Origin: Terriglobia bacterium | GTDB taxonomy: Bacteria; Acidobacteriota; Terriglobia; Terriglobales; Acidobacteriaceae | NCBI GenBank assembly: GCA_020073165.1 | Contig: JAIQFP010000020.1 | Span: forward strand, 59,102 to 123,101 | Direction: 5' to 3' | Length of the DNA: 64,000 nucleotides | Notes under the pieces: generated by a model | Seen by the model: only the letters and a program-made list of their open reading frames with translations | What the model was told of the DNA's origin: nothing | Databases searched by the model: none | Position numbers and translations under genes: made by a program | In this document: positions 1 through 9,571 of the stretch, one piece after another | Position numbering within the stretch: position 1 is the stretch's first letter | Layout of the letters: the number at the start of each line of letters is the position of its first letter

Positions 1-1
1 G

Positions 2-127
2 GTGACCAAGCTGTGCTTGCGCTTCAGCCTATGGCATAACCACCTGCCGGTGGACGCGTTGCCACTCGAAGGCTGGATCGAGCTGCCCCTGCTGAGCGAA
101 GCGCACTTGATGATGCAAGCGTACTGA
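2..127 (+). CDS. C-terminal end of an unidentified protein (5' end outside window)
   Basis: An open frame enters from the left edge and gives 41 residues ending in LMMQAY before TGA at 125-127. It contains the stretch LWHNHLPVDALPLEGW. I do not recognise the family from this fragment. It is followed by a short 'taccgag' repeat and then the amidohydrolase gene on the same strand. The frame is open from the first base, so it is most likely the tail of a longer gene, but chance openness over 126 bases cannot be excluded. Confidence 0.45.
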   Translation: MTKLCLRFSLWHNHLPVDALPLEGWIELPLLSEAHLMMQAY

Positions 128-131
128 GCAT

Positions 132-162
132 CAAGCGCCCAGTACCGAGTACCGAGTTTCTA
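132..162. repeat. Short direct repeat, 'agtaccgag' words
   Basis: The word agtaccgagt is repeated here (cagtaccgagtaccgagttt). The same words recur at 16488-16515 between two other genes, so this is a dispersed intergenic word repeat. Confidence 0.6.
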
Positions 163-212
163 CCTTCGTCCCAGGGATGGTTTGAAGCCCGGCTCTGTTT
201 CGGAGAACAACT

Positions 213-1898
213 ATGAGAACACGCACCTCGTGGTTCATTCTGTTGTTGATGCCAGTTCTCGCCTTAGCCCAGTCCAAGCCTGCCGCCGACCTGATTATCA
301 CCAACGCCAAGGTCTGGACCGTAGACAAGGCTCATCCGACCGCCCAAGCGGTAGCTGTCATGGGGGACCGCATCGTCGGTGTGGGGACGAACACCGAGGT
401 CGAAGCGTGGCATGGGGCGGCGACGCGGGTGATCGATGCCGGCGGCAAGCTGTTGCTGCCCGGCTTCAACGACGCGCACGTCCATTTCGTCAGCGGAGGT
501 CTGCAACTTGATGCGGTGCAGCTCAACGACGCCACCAGCGCGGAGGAGTTTGTACGCCGCATCGGTGAGCGTGCTCGCAAGACCCCCAAGGGTGAGTGGA
601 TCCTCGGTGGTGACTGGGATGAGACCAAGTGGACCCCAGCCACGCTCCCGACCAGACAGCTGATTGACCCAGTCACCCAGGATTCGCCGGTCTTCATCTA
701 CCGCTACGACGGCCACATGGCGCTGGCCAACTCGCAGGCGCTGCGCCTGGCCGGTGTAACCGCCCAGACACCCGATCCCCCGGGTGGCGTCATCGTGCGT
801 GACTCGCAAGGCAATCCCACCGGCGCTCTCAAAGACGCAGCTACGGATCTGGTTGACAAAGTGATTCCGGGTCTTTCTCATGAGCAACGCGTGCACGCCG
901 TCAAGCGCGCCCTGGCCCATGCCGCTTCGCTCGGGGTCACTAGCGTGCAGCACATGAATCCCGACTACGCGGACATCGCCGTGTACGCGGAGTTGCTGGA
1001 GCGCGGCGAACTTACTACCCGCATTTACGCCGCGCCCTACATCATGGGGGTGGACGACCAGGCGAAAATCGGCGTCCGGCACGCCTTTGGCGGGCCGTAT
1101 CTGCGGATCGGAGCACTCAAGGCGTACGCTGACGGCTCACTCGGCTCTGGGACCGCATACTTCTTCGAGCCCTTCACAGATCAGCCGAAGAACCGTGGTC
1201 TGCTCTCCGATGAAATGCAGCCGCTCTCGCTGATGCGCGAGCGCATGATGAAGGCCGATGCCGCCGGGCTGCAACTGTGTACCCACGCCATTGGGGACCA
1301 GGGAATCTCGATGATCCTCGATCTGTACAGTGAGGTCGCCAAGGCCCACGGGGAGGCCGACCGCCGCTGGCGCATCGAACACGCGCAGCACATGGCAGCG
1401 AAAGACTTCGAGCGCTTCGCGCAACTGAAGGTGATTGCTTCCGTGCAGCCTTACCACGCGATCGATGACGGCCGCTGGGCGGAGGGGCGGATTGGTCACG
1501 ACCGTGCCAGCCGCACCTACGCCTTCCGCACCTTTCTCGATCACGGCGTGCGCCTCGCTTTCGGCACCGACTGGGATGTGGCTCCGCTCAATCCCATGCT
1601 GACGGTGTACGCCGCGGTCACACGGGCCACGCTGGATGGCAAGAATCCCAACGGCTGGTTTCCGGAGCAGAAGCTGACCGTGCCCGAGGCCATCGAGGCC
1701 TACACCATGGGCTCGGCGTATGCCGAGTTTCAGGAGAAAGAAAAGGGTTCGATCACGCCGGGCAAGCTGGCCGACCTGGTGCTGCTGAGCGACGATATTT
1801 TCTCTATCCCTGCGGAAAAAATCCGCGAGGTCAAAGTGGTAACTACCATCGTTGGCGGCAAGATAGTTTGGACCCAGTCCGCGGGATCTGCGCACTGA
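213..1898 (+). CDS. Secreted metal-dependent amidohydrolase, YtcJ-like (Amidohydro_3)
   Basis: A 561-residue protein with an N-terminal signal peptide ([15 protein letters not shown], about residues 7-21), so it probably acts outside the cytoplasm. The amidohydrolase metal site is visible as DAHVHF (His89 and His91). Later family blocks are CTHAIGD, IEHAQH and FGTDWD, which supply the remaining histidines and the aspartate. The C-terminus has the usual small beta-sandwich return ([10 protein letters not shown]...[12 protein letters not shown]). Length and order fit the YtcJ/NfdA group, which hydrolyses amide or formamide bonds. The substrate cannot be read from the sequence. The ATG follows ggagaacaact, a usable ribosome site. 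No obvious operon partner. Confidence 0.88.
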   Translation: MRTRTSWFILLLMPVLALAQSKPAADLIITNAKVWTVDKAHPTAQAVAVMGDRIVGVGTNTEVEAWHGAATRVIDAGGKLLLPGFNDAHVHFVSGGLQLDAVQLNDATSAEEFVRRIGERARKTPKGEWILGGDWDETKWTPATLPTRQLIDPVTQDSPVFIYRYDGHMALANSQALRLAGVTAQTPDPPGGVIVRDSQGNPTGALKDAATDLVDKVIPGLSHEQRVHAVKRALAHAASLGVTSVQHMNPDYADIAVYAELLERGELTTRIYAAPYIMGVDDQAKIGVRHAFGGPYLRIGALKAYADGSLGSGTAYFFEPFTDQPKNRGLLSDEMQPLSLMRERMMKADAAGLQLCTHAIGDQGISMILDLYSEVAKAHGEADRRWRIEHAQHMAAKDFERFAQLKVIASVQPYHAIDDGRWAEGRIGHDRASRTYAFRTFLDHGVRLAFGTDWDVAPLNPMLTVYAAVTRATLDGKNPNGWFPEQKLTVPEAIEAYTMGSAYAEFQEKEKGSITPGKLADLVLLSDDIFSIPAEKIREVKVVTTIVGGKIVWTQSAGSAH

Positions 1899-2300
1899 CG
1901 CGGCACGCACCTATGCGCTGTACGCAGTCAGTCACGCTCTCCGCGCCGCGCAGAACCCTTTCAGTGGGCAGTGGCCAATTTCCCAGAGAGCCGATAGGCC
2001 GGAAAGGCGCGCCAGTCAAGCCTTTTGCACAGGTTGGAATGTACTTCCGGACATCTTGACGTCCAGCGCCACTAACCCTTAAAGTCCCTCTCAATCTCGC
2101 GGTGCCCGGAAACAGCAGTTAGCCCGAGGTGGGTTCCCGCCACTCATAAGGCGCTTTCGCTCGGATCGAGCGCGGCGCCAGTTTCATTCCACGCGGGCCG
2201 GGCCGAACCATGGGGAAGAACCCTGCGCCGCTCCTCCCAGTGAAACCAATCGTGTGTTGCCGCCGGAGTGTATCTCGGCTCGGCGGATGGAGGTTGTGAA
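1899..2300. other. Gene-free spacer
   Basis: About 400 bases between the amidohydrolase and the di-haem protein. I see no convincing reading frame, RNA gene or strong terminator. It presumably holds the promoter of the downstream gene, but I could not pick a clear -35/-10 pair. Confidence 0.5.
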
Positions 2301-3707
2301 ATGAAATGCCGAAAGGTACTTGCTTTCGCTCTATGTTTCACGGTGCTGGCAATTGCACCGGGAGTGCTGCTCGCTCAACACGACCCGGGGCCGCGCAACG
2401 GCGCTGCTGGAGCCGGGGGGCCGTATCCCACCCTCAGTCCTGCGGAAGTGGATTTGTTTAACGAGGCGTTCATGCGATTCCAGGAAGTTCAGTCGGTGTC
2501 CGGGGGGATCGCGGGCGAGGACAGCGGCGGGTTGGGGCCAACGTTCAATGGCAATAGCTGTGCCATGTGCCATGCGCAGCCGTTCATCGGCGGAACCAGC
2601 CCTGGCCTGACCAGTCCACAGAATCCAGTTCCCAACCCGCAAGTCGCACTTGCCAAACTGCACAACGCTTCGAACACGGTGCCCTCGTTCATTGCGTCGG
2701 ATGGTCCGGTGCGGGAAGCACGGTTTGTCAGGAATCGCGACGGCTCGCCGGATGGCGGGGTTCACGGCTTGTTCACGATTGCCGGCCGCGACGACGCTCC
2801 CGGGTGCACGATTGCCCAGCCGGATTTCGCCCTGCAGCTTGCCTTCGACAACGTGATTTTCCGCATTCCGACCCCGGTGTTTGGGCTGGGTCTGGTGGAG
2901 AACACGCCCGACGCCACTTTGCGAGCGAACCTGGCCGCTACCCGAGATGCAAGGAACCGCGTGGGTATCGGCGGCAGCTTCAATACCAGTGGGAATGACG
3001 GCACCATTACCCGGTTCGGCTGGAAGGCGCAGAATAAGTCGCTGCTGATCTTCGCCGGTGAGGCCTACAACGTCGAGCAGGGCGTGACCAATGAGCTGTT
3101 CCCCGACGAGCGCTCGGGGGTTGAGGGTTGCCTATTTAATCCGTTGCCTGAGGACGCCAGCGGCGTCAACCGTGAAGACGGCGACAGCCCGTTGTCGGAC
3201 ACGACGAACTTTGCCGTGTTTATGCGTCTTTCGGCGCCACCAACCCCTGGTCCGCAGACGGCCTCTACCCAGAAAGGCGCGACCCTGTTCAGCGCGGTCG
3301 GGTGCGCGCTATGCCACTCAGCCTCGCTCACGACCGGTCCCTCGATCTTTACCGGCATGAGCGGTGTAACCTACCAGCCGTTTTCGGACTTCGCCCTGCA
3401 CCACATGGGGTCAGATCTGGCGGATGGTGTTAGCCAAGGGGCGGCGGGCGGGGACCAGTTCCGCACCGCACCGCTTTGGGGGGTCGGACAGCGCCTGTTT
3501 TTCCTGCATGACGGCCGCACCTCCGACCTTTTGCAGGCTATTGAGGAGCACAGCGACTGTGGCGGCAAGCCCTCGGGCGGCGCTCACAGTTTCAACCATG
3601 AGCACTCGCAGCATTGCAGTTCGGAGGCCAACCAGGTCATCCACAACTTCAATGCGCTCAGCTCGCAGCAGCAGCAGGACATCTTGAACTTCCTGCGCTC
3701 GTTGTAG
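2301..3707 (+). CDS. Di-haem oxidoreductase family protein (DHOR, CcpA-like c-type cytochrome)
   Basis: A 468-residue protein with a signal peptide (FALCFTVLAIAPGVLLAQ) and two CxxCH haem c attachment motifs: CAMCH at about residues 87-91 and CALCH at about 335-339. It therefore needs periplasmic cytochrome c maturation. The arrangement and length match the di-haem oxidoreductase (COG3488-like) family, distantly related to di-haem peroxidases. The electron donor and acceptor are unknown. The C-terminal part is rich in His and Ser (HSFNHEHSQHCSS). I chose the ATG at 2301, because ggagg at 2289-2293 sits seven bases upstream and the signal peptide then starts properly. A longer in-frame start at 2268 would add 11 unlikely residues. 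Confidence 0.85.
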   Translation: MKCRKVLAFALCFTVLAIAPGVLLAQHDPGPRNGAAGAGGPYPTLSPAEVDLFNEAFMRFQEVQSVSGGIAGEDSGGLGPTFNGNSCAMCHAQPFIGGTSPGLTSPQNPVPNPQVALAKLHNASNTVPSFIASDGPVREARFVRNRDGSPDGGVHGLFTIAGRDDAPGCTIAQPDFALQLAFDNVIFRIPTPVFGLGLVENTPDATLRANLAATRDARNRVGIGGSFNTSGNDGTITRFGWKAQNKSLLIFAGEAYNVEQGVTNELFPDERSGVEGCLFNPLPEDASGVNREDGDSPLSDTTNFAVFMRLSAPPTPGPQTASTQKGATLFSAVGCALCHSASLTTGPSIFTGMSGVTYQPFSDFALHHMGSDLADGVSQGAAGGDQFRTAPLWGVGQRLFFLHDGRTSDLLQAIEEHSDCGGKPSGGAHSFNHEHSQHCSSEANQVIHNFNALSSQQQQDILNFLRSL

Positions 3708-3883
3708 CGGATGGTTAACTGGGATCGCGGCAGGGGGTGTGTTCGCTTGTCCTATCACTCGTGATGGCGTCATCCCGAACCCGGCGTAGTTCAGCCGGGT
3801 GAGAGATCTGGCGCGCTGTGACCAGGCTGTGAAAAGGGAAGCCGAGGGGGGATCGCAGCGGGTCTCTGGCCGGGCCCTCTGCG

Positions 3884-3902
3884 ATCCGGTCCTTCACCGG
3901 AT
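3884..3902 (-). terminator. Small hairpin just after lysA
   Basis: A 7-bp perfect stem (atccggt / accggat) with a 5-base loop lies about 20 bases beyond the lysA stop codon. No T-run follows it on the minus strand, so it is only a weak candidate for the end of the hpt-phosphatase-lysA transcript. Confidence 0.3.
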
Positions 3903-3922
3903 GGGACAAGAAGGTGCCAACC

Positions 3923-5254
3923 TCAGGTCTCGAGCTGCAGCAGGTCGTCCACGGTTTCGCGACGCCGGACGACTCTGACCGACTTTCCTTCCACCAGCAC
4001 CTCCGCCGGGCGCGTGCGCGTGTTGTAGTTGGAAGCCAGCACCATGCCGTAAGCGCCGCTATCCAGAATGGCCAGCAGATCGCCTTCATGGACCGTCGGT
4101 AGCTCGCGGTCATGCGCGAAGAAGTCTCCGGTCTCACAGATCGGGCCCACCACATCCACTTTTTCACGCAGCGGGGAGGGCGGCTCGTCCACGCGGACCG
4201 GTACGATCTCGTGGTAGGCATCATATAGTGCGGGGCGTAGCAAATCGTTCATGGCCGCGTCCACCACCACGAATTTCTTGCCGTCGTTGTGCTTGCGATA
4301 GAGAACTCGAGTCAGCAGCACGCCGGCGGCACCCACAATGGCGCGGCCGGGTTCGAGCAGGAGGTGGACCTTCAGCCCGTGCAGCGGCTTTACGAGCGCG
4401 TCGGCGTACGCAGCGATCGAGTCCGAAAATTCGGTAGAGGCCGACTCTTCATAAGAGATGCCGAGACCGCCGCCGGCGTCCACGTAGTCAATGCGGTGGC
4501 CATCGGCGCGCAGATCGCGCACCAGTTCCGCCACCCGCTCCATGGCCAGAGCAAAAGGGGCGACCTCCGTAATCTGCGAGCCAATGTGCACACTCACACC
4601 CGCGATCTTGAGATGCTCGCTGCCGGAGGCTCGCGCGTACAAACCGCGCGCCTCGCCGCTGCGCACGCCGAACTTGTGCTGGTGCAGGCCAGTGGAAATG
4701 TAACGATGGGTGTTAGCGGGGACATCCGGGTTGACCCGTAGAGCGATACGCGCAATTTTCCTCAAGCGGGCCGCGCACTCTGCCAGTGTCCCCAGCTCCG
4801 ATTCGCTCTCCACGTTGAAGAGCAGGATGCCGGCTTTGAGTGCGGCCTGCATCTCGTCGGCCGTTTTGCCCACTCCGGAGAAGACAACTTTGCCTGCAGC
4901 ACGGCGGTCGGCGCCCAGTACGCGCTCCAGTTCTCCGCCGGAAACCACGTCAAACCCGCATCCCATGCGAGCCAGCAGGCGGAGAATGCCCAGGTTGGAG
5001 TTCGCCTTCACCGAGTAGCACAGGGTGTGCGGAACCTTGCGGAAGGCGCGGTCGAAGGCGTGCACGCGTTCGCGAATGGCCGAGGCCGAGTAGACGTAGA
5101 GAGGCGTGCCAAAGCGCTCCCCAAGACGGGGCAGGGGAACGTCGTCACAATGGAGAATGTTTTCGGCAGAACGGCGACGCAGCAGTCCTTTCCGCCCCGG
5201 TTGGTAGGCAAAGGCTGGAGGACGCCCCTGGCGCCGCGTAGGTTTGCGGTTCAC
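3923..5254 (-). CDS. lysA: Diaminopimelate decarboxylase
   Basis: A 443-residue PLP-dependent fold-III decarboxylase, the last step of lysine synthesis (meso-diaminopimelate to L-lysine plus CO2, cytoplasmic). The PLP lysine is in CYSVKANSN (Lys83). The conserved GPICETGDFF block supplies the active-site cysteine, and GAYGMVLASNYN closes the C-terminal domain. Phosphate-binding glycines are in DAGGGLGISY. The N-terminus is about 25 residues longer than in many homologues and very basic (RKPTRRQGR). The start codon overlaps the stop of the upstream phosphatase gene by four bases (ATGA), so the two genes are probably translationally coupled. Confidence 0.96.
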   Translation of the reverse strand: MNRKPTRRQGRPPAFAYQPGRKGLLRRRSAENILHCDDVPLPRLGERFGTPLYVYSASAIRERVHAFDRAFRKVPHTLCYSVKANSNLGILRLLARMGCGFDVVSGGELERVLGADRRAAGKVVFSGVGKTADEMQAALKAGILLFNVESESELGTLAECAARLRKIARIALRVNPDVPANTHRYISTGLHQHKFGVRSGEARGLYARASGSEHLKIAGVSVHIGSQITEVAPFALAMERVAELVRDLRADGHRIDYVDAGGGLGISYEESASTEFSDSIAAYADALVKPLHGLKVHLLLEPGRAIVGAAGVLLTRVLYRKHNDGKKFVVVDAAMNDLLRPALYDAYHEIVPVRVDEPPSPLREKVDVVGPICETGDFFAHDRELPTVHEGDLLAILDSGAYGMVLASNYNTRTRPAEVLVEGKSVRVVRRRETVDDLLQLET

Positions 5255-7053
5255 TTGCGTTTTCCGGGAGTGCCTTTGACTCTGATCGCCACCACGGTCT
5301 GGTCGTCGAACGTTTCTTCGCCGGCCGCGTGCTCTGCAACGGCTTTGAAAAGCGATTCAACCACACAGTCCGCGGACTTGTCCGCGCACCTGGTCAAAAT
5401 CTGTTCCACGCGATGGCGGCCGAACATATCGCCTGCCCGGTTGCGTGCGTCCAGAATACCGTCGCTGAAGAACACGAACATCTCTCCGGGTTTGGCCCGG
5501 AAGGTGAACTCGTCGTACTCGGCGTCGTCGAACAAGCCTAGAGGCAGGCCAGTGGCCTCGACGATCTCAATCTTGCCATCGTGACAGTACAAGGGGCGCG
5601 GCAAGCCGGAGTTGGCGACCTGCAGGGTGCGATTGGAATCGTCCCACACGGCGTAAATGATCGAAACAAACTGGCCGTCAATGCGGCGCTCGCCCAGCGA
5701 GAAGTTGACCGCCGAGAGCATCTCCGCCGGGCCGGGCTCGATTGGGGCATGGGAACGGAGAATCCCGCTCACCAGGGCAGCGTAGATGGCCGCCGGTGCG
5801 CCCTTGCCGCTCACATCGCCTATTACCAGGGCGGTGCGCTTCAGTGAGTAGTTCACGAAGTCATAAAGGTCCCCACCGATCGCGCGCGCTGGGAGAAACT
5901 TGGCCGCGACTTCCAGATTGGCGAGCTGCGGCAGGGACTGGGGCAGCAGGCGGAACTGCAATTCCTGCGCCAGCGCCAGATCACGTTCCAGCCGCTTCTC
6001 CTGGCGGGCAACCTCTTCGTAGAGCCGCGCGTTTTCCAACGCGATTGCGACCTGGGCCGCAAGCGTAGTGACGGTGCGCTGATGGTCCTCGGTAAAAAAA
6101 CCCCGCCGGGTATGCTCCAGGTCAAGCACTCCGATCACCTTGTCCTTGTAGATCAGCGGTACCGCCAATTCGGAGCGGGTCTCTGGGTTAAGCCGGATAT
6201 AACGCGAATCCTTGTTCACGTCGGGAACCAGTACGGCTTGCCGGTGCTGAGCGGCATAGCCCACCAATCCGTGGCCCAGCGGGATCTCGTGCTTGAGCTG
6301 AATGTTCTCCTGGAAGCGCAGCGAAAAGCGATGCTGCAGTTTTTCTCCTGCGTCGTCGAGCAGCAGAATACTGAACATCTGGTAGTCAATCAGGCGGCTC
6401 ACCAGTTCGGCGATGCGTTTGAGCAACTCGTCCAGATTCAGGATGGAGGTGAGCTCGCGCGCGATCTCATTGAGCAGGACGAGGGTGCGCGCCTGGCGTG
6501 TGCTGCGGGTATACAGCCGGGCATTCTCAATGCCTACTGCCATGCGCGAGGCGATGAGCGTGAGCAGACGCTTGTGTTCCTCGTCGAAATGGTTGGGCTG
6601 TGGCGACTCAATGTCGATGACCCCGATCAGCCGGTTTTTGATGATGAGTGGAACCGCCAGCTCGGAGCGCACGTTGGGCACAGCGGAGATGTAACGGGGA
6701 TCCTTGGATACGTCATCCACCAGGATGGCCTCGCGCCGCTGGGCCGCCACGCCGGTTACACCCTCCCCTACCTTGATGCGGATGCGATCGGCCACTTCCC
6801 TTGGATGGCCGACCTGGAAGCGGACCCGCAACTCCTGCGCCTTCTCGTTCAGCAGCAGGATGGCAAATATTTCATAGTCGATGACTTTGCGCACCAGTTC
6901 GGCCACTCGCCGTAGGGTGGTGTCCAGGTCGAGCGTGGTGTTGACCACGTCCGCCACTTCCAGCAGGAGCGGTTCGACTTTCAGGCGAACATCGGATTGA
7001 GTGGCTGCCATCTCCACAGGCTCATATGATAACAGCCGTTCTGGAACAGCCAT
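5251..7053 (-). CDS. Tandem-GAF PP2C-type phosphatase (SpoIIE/RsbU family)
   Basis: A 600-residue soluble signalling protein. Two GAF domains occupy about residues 20-170 and 195-345. They are recognisable by twin blocks such as LAVPLIIKNRLIGVIDIES and LAVPLIYKDKVIGVLDLEH. A short helical linker follows (about 345-380), then a PP2C_SIG domain with AIGGDLYDF, VIGDVSGKGAPAA and FFSDGILDARN, which carry the metal-binding aspartates. By family it should dephosphorylate an anti-sigma-factor antagonist in response to a small ligand or redox signal. No sigma, anti-sigma or antagonist gene is nearby. A second start (MAATQSD) lies at 7011. It sits between hpt and lysA on the same strand and overlaps lysA. 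Confidence 0.92.
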   Translation of the reverse strand: MAVPERLLSYEPVEMAATQSDVRLKVEPLLLEVADVVNTTLDLDTTLRRVAELVRKVIDYEIFAILLLNEKAQELRVRFQVGHPREVADRIRIKVGEGVTGVAAQRREAILVDDVSKDPRYISAVPNVRSELAVPLIIKNRLIGVIDIESPQPNHFDEEHKRLLTLIASRMAVGIENARLYTRSTRQARTLVLLNEIARELTSILNLDELLKRIAELVSRLIDYQMFSILLLDDAGEKLQHRFSLRFQENIQLKHEIPLGHGLVGYAAQHRQAVLVPDVNKDSRYIRLNPETRSELAVPLIYKDKVIGVLDLEHTRRGFFTEDHQRTVTTLAAQVAIALENARLYEEVARQEKRLERDLALAQELQFRLLPQSLPQLANLEVAAKFLPARAIGGDLYDFVNYSLKRTALVIGDVSGKGAPAAIYAALVSGILRSHAPIEPGPAEMLSAVNFSLGERRIDGQFVSIIYAVWDDSNRTLQVANSGLPRPLYCHDGKIEIVEATGLPLGLFDDAEYDEFTFRAKPGEMFVFFSDGILDARNRAGDMFGRHRVEQILTRCADKSADCVVESLFKAVAEHAAGEETFDDQTVVAIRVKGTPGKRK

Positions 7054-7141
7054 CAGCCATCAGTCGTCAGCCGTACAACGCTTTGGGCCCTTGGTAGCTG
7101 CCTGTCTTGCCCGATCGGCCCTGATGACTGACGATTGACAA
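7045..7141. repeat. Degenerate 'cagccatcagtcgtcag' word repeats
   Basis: The spacer between hpt and the phosphatase gene holds tandem and opposed copies of words like catcagtcgtcagcc and ctgatgactgacgattgac. Their low complexity and both orientations mark them as part of a family scattered across this window. Confidence 0.6.
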
Positions 7142-7693
7142 CTAGCTCCGTGGCAGTACGCAGATGTCGGGCAGATTCCGATAGCGCTCGGCGTAGTCCA
7201 ATCCATACCCCACTACGAACTCGTCCGGAATGCTGAAGCCCAGGTAGTCGGCCTCGATCGGCTGCTTGCGGCGCGCAGGCTTGTCCAGCAGGGCAGCGAT
7301 ACGGAAGGACTTGGGTTGGTGCGCCAGCAGGATTCGCTTCAGATAGGTGAGAGTTAGACCGGTGTCGAGAATATCTTCCACCAGGATCACATTCTTGTCC
7401 CGCATGGACTGATCCACGTCCTTGGTCAAGCGGACCTCGCCGGTAGAATCCCAACCGTGCTGGAGCTCTTGCGTTGGACTGGGCCGGTTGCCGTAGCTGG
7501 AGACGCCGATGAAGTCGAAAGTGGCGTCCAGTTGCACCTGCCGGGCCAGGTCGCTCAGGAAGATGGCGGCGCCCTTGAGCACGCCGACGAAGATGACGGA
7601 CTCACCGGAGAAGTCGTGAGTGATCTCGGCGCCCATGGCGGCTACACGGGCGGCAATCTGCGCGCGCGAAATCAGGATCTTCAGCTCGGTCAC
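7142..7693 (-). CDS. hpt: Hypoxanthine phosphoribosyltransferase
   Basis: A 183-residue type I phosphoribosyltransferase for purine salvage (hypoxanthine or guanine plus PRPP to IMP or GMP). The PRPP-binding loop is VILVEDILDTGLTL, with two acidic residues followed by DTG. An SLD-like block VGVLKGAAIFLSDLAR and the C-terminal LGFSIPDEFVVGYGLDYAERYRNLP segment are typical of bacterial Hpt. Length is standard. It is first in a minus-strand series followed by the GAF/PP2C phosphatase and lysA, with a repeat-filled gap of about 90 bases after it. Confidence 0.95.
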   Translation of the reverse strand: MTELKILISRAQIAARVAAMGAEITHDFSGESVIFVGVLKGAAIFLSDLARQVQLDATFDFIGVSSYGNRPSPTQELQHGWDSTGEVRLTKDVDQSMRDKNVILVEDILDTGLTLTYLKRILLAHQPKSFRIAALLDKPARRKQPIEADYLGFSIPDEFVVGYGLDYAERYRNLPDICVLPRS

Positions 7694-7741
7694 GGCGAAT
7701 AGTTAACCACGAGGCAGCACATTTGTGTCCGGAAATTTCCT

Positions 7742-7805
7742 GTAGAGACGCAGCTTGCTGCGTCTTGGGGAGAGCCATGAGAGACGTAGCCAGCTTCGTC
7801 TCTAC
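7742..7805. repeat. Palindromic element, gtagagacg...cgtctctac
   Basis: Outer arms gtagagacg (7742-7750) and cgtctctac (7797-7805) are perfect inverted copies. Inside lies a smaller palindrome, agacgcag-cttg-ctgcgtct. A partial relative (gacgcggcaagctgcgtctc) occurs at 24718-24743. It looks like a dispersed non-coding REP/MITE-like unit. Confidence 0.65.
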
Positions 7806-7951
7806 CGACCGGGCGGGTAGCACGTTGCGCCGGCTCCGGCGGCTCACTAGAATGTTAGGTTCTGTTTCGCAGGTTGCCCAGTGAGTGGCAATATCCGTTG
7901 CTGGCTAAATGCTAATTGCTGACTGCTGATTTCCAGGAGATATCGCTATCC

Positions 7952-8650
7952 ATGGACCTAAAAGGCATCAAACTCACCTGGTTAGGTCACGCCACGTTTC
8001 GCATCGAAACTCCCGCCGGCAAGACGGTTCTCATTGATCCCTGGGTCATGGGGAATCCCAAGTGCCCGGACAGCGAAAAGAACTTCAAGAAAGTAGACGT
8101 GATGCTGTGTACCCACGGTCACGGTGACCACATCGGCGACGCGGTTGAGATTGCCAAAAAGCACAACCCGGTGGTGGTGGCCATCTACGAACTGGGCTTG
8201 TGGATGGCGAACAAAGGCGCGAAACAGGTCTCCGGCATGTCGAAGGGCGGAACCCAGACGGTGGGTGACATCAAGGTCACCATGGTTCATGCCACCCATT
8301 CTTCGGGTATCGAGGATGGAGATCAGGTGATCTATGGGGGCGAGCCCTGCGGCTACGTGATCGAGTTCGCCAACGGGGTGAAGATCTATCACGCCGGTGA
8401 CACCAACGTGTTCGGCGACATGCAGATTATTCGCGAGCTGTACTCGCCGCAGCTTGCCCTGCTCCCTATCGGCGACCACTACACCATGGGCCCCCGTGAG
8501 GCCGCGTACGCCTGCAAGCTGCTCCAGCCGAAAGCAGTGGTTCCCATGCACTGGGGGACTTTTCCGGTGCTGACGGGAACACCGGAGGCGCTGCGCAAGC
8601 TGGTGTCTGGCGTCGAGGTGGTAGAGATGAAGCCGGGGCAGACAATCTAA
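7952..8650 (+). CDS. UPF0173-type metal-dependent hydrolase (metallo-beta-lactamase fold)
   Basis: A 232-residue protein with the HxHxDH metal motif as CTHGHGDHIGDA, plus HATHSS, YHAGDTNVF and PMHWGTFP for the remaining metal ligands. This is the compact UPF0173/YtkL layout, starting with the family hallmark LTWLGHATFRIET. The physiological substrate of the family is not established. I chose the ATG at 7952 (aggaga upstream) because it puts the first strand at the usual distance. The in-frame start at 7916 would translate intergenic repeat. Single gene followed by an AT-rich repeat spacer. Confidence 0.92.
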   Translation: MDLKGIKLTWLGHATFRIETPAGKTVLIDPWVMGNPKCPDSEKNFKKVDVMLCTHGHGDHIGDAVEIAKKHNPVVVAIYELGLWMANKGAKQVSGMSKGGTQTVGDIKVTMVHATHSSGIEDGDQVIYGGEPCGYVIEFANGVKIYHAGDTNVFGDMQIIRELYSPQLALLPIGDHYTMGPREAAYACKLLQPKAVVPMHWGTFPVLTGTPEALRKLVSGVEVVEMKPGQTI

Positions 8651-8651
8651 G

Positions 8652-8743
8652 AATTGTTGATTGATGATTTTTGATTGTTGATTGGAACCACCATGGCATT
8701 GGTGCCCGCGGTTTTCAATCAACAATCTCAAATCAACAATGAA
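8652..8743. repeat. Inverted 'ttgattgttgattgg' word repeats
   Basis: Words such as ttgattgttgattgg on the left half face caatcaacaatctcaaatc on the right half, so the spacer could fold into a long AT-rich hairpin. It lies between two same-strand genes. Confidence 0.65.
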
Positions 8744-8756
8744 TTGAGAGGTTGAC

Positions 8757-9419
8757 TTGGCAAACGCATTGGACGTCGCTCACTGGCGCATGGGCGGGAT
8801 CACCGTCGCTGCTGTTGAAGACTACGTGTATTCCACACTGCCGCCACGCGACCAGGTGTTGACGGAGATGGAAGCGCTGGCCGCCGAAAAAAAGATTCCC
8901 ATCGTCGGACCGGCCGTGGGTCGCATCCTGCATCAGTTGGCGCTGATGATCGGCGCGAAGACTGTGTTTGAGATGGGCTCGGCAATCGGCTATTCGACCA
9001 TCTGGTGGGCGCGCGCGGTGGGCGGTGGCGGGCGCGTGATTTACACCGACGGCGACTCCAAGAATGCCGAGCGCGCCCGAGGATATTTCGAGCGGGCCGG
9101 AGTGTCGGATCGAATCAGCATCAGGACGGGGGACGCGCTGGAGTTGCTTTCGGAAGAGAAACAGCAATTCGACGTCATCTTCAACGACGTGGACAAGGAA
9201 GACTACCCGCGCGTGTTCCGTCTCGCAGTGCCGAGGCTGCGCAGGGGCGGGCTGTTTGTGACCGATAACGTGCTGTGGAGTGGCCGGGTGGCCCAGCCCA
9301 ATCCCGACGACCATACCAAGGCGATTCTCGAGTTCAACCGCCTGCTGTACAGCTCGCCGGACCTATTCACGACCATTCTGCCGATTCGCGATGGGGTGGC
9401 GGTGGCAGTGAAGAAGTAG
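8757..9419 (+). CDS. SAM-dependent O-methyltransferase (COG4122 type)
   Basis: A 220-residue class I methyltransferase. The SAM-binding motif I is VFEMGSAIGYSTIWWA, the acidic loop is VIYTDGDS, and motif IV is FDVIFNDVDKEDY where the family keeps a metal-binding aspartate. GGLFVTDNVLWSGRV and GVAVAVKK complete the catechol-O-methyltransferase-like fold. The methyl acceptor is unknown. The start is TTG at 8757 with gagagg six bases upstream; the first ATG is eleven codons further in. Confidence 0.88.
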   Translation: MANALDVAHWRMGGITVAAVEDYVYSTLPPRDQVLTEMEALAAEKKIPIVGPAVGRILHQLALMIGAKTVFEMGSAIGYSTIWWARAVGGGGRVIYTDGDSKNAERARGYFERAGVSDRISIRTGDALELLSEEKQQFDVIFNDVDKEDYPRVFRLAVPRLRRGGLFVTDNVLWSGRVAQPNPDDHTKAILEFNRLLYSSPDLFTTILPIRDGVAVAVKK

Positions 9420-9427
9420 CGCGTCGG

Positions 9428-9560
9428 CATTCAGCCGTCAGCCCTCAGGTTGAGCCGTCGGCCCCCGCACACACTCAATAGTCTGTCATCCCGAGTGAAG
9501 CCCGAGCGCAAGCGAGGGCGAGTCGAGGGACCTTGCGTTTCACGCTCCCACCGGTTGGTT
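9428..9560. repeat. Two intergenic repeat types side by side
   Basis: First come 'cattcagccgtcagcc' words. Next is a copy of the widespread motif gtcatcccgag...gagggacc, here extended by an internal near-duplication around 9495-9530. A related word, gtcatcccgaac, occurs near 3770. The spacer separates convergent genes. Confidence 0.55.
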
Positions 9561-9571
9561 GAGGCGTTTCC

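Noticed and set aside
264..1082. Long minus-strand frames opposite the amidohydrolase and many other high-GC genes
   Set aside because: They are antisense shadows of strongly supported genes with clear family motifs on the other strand.
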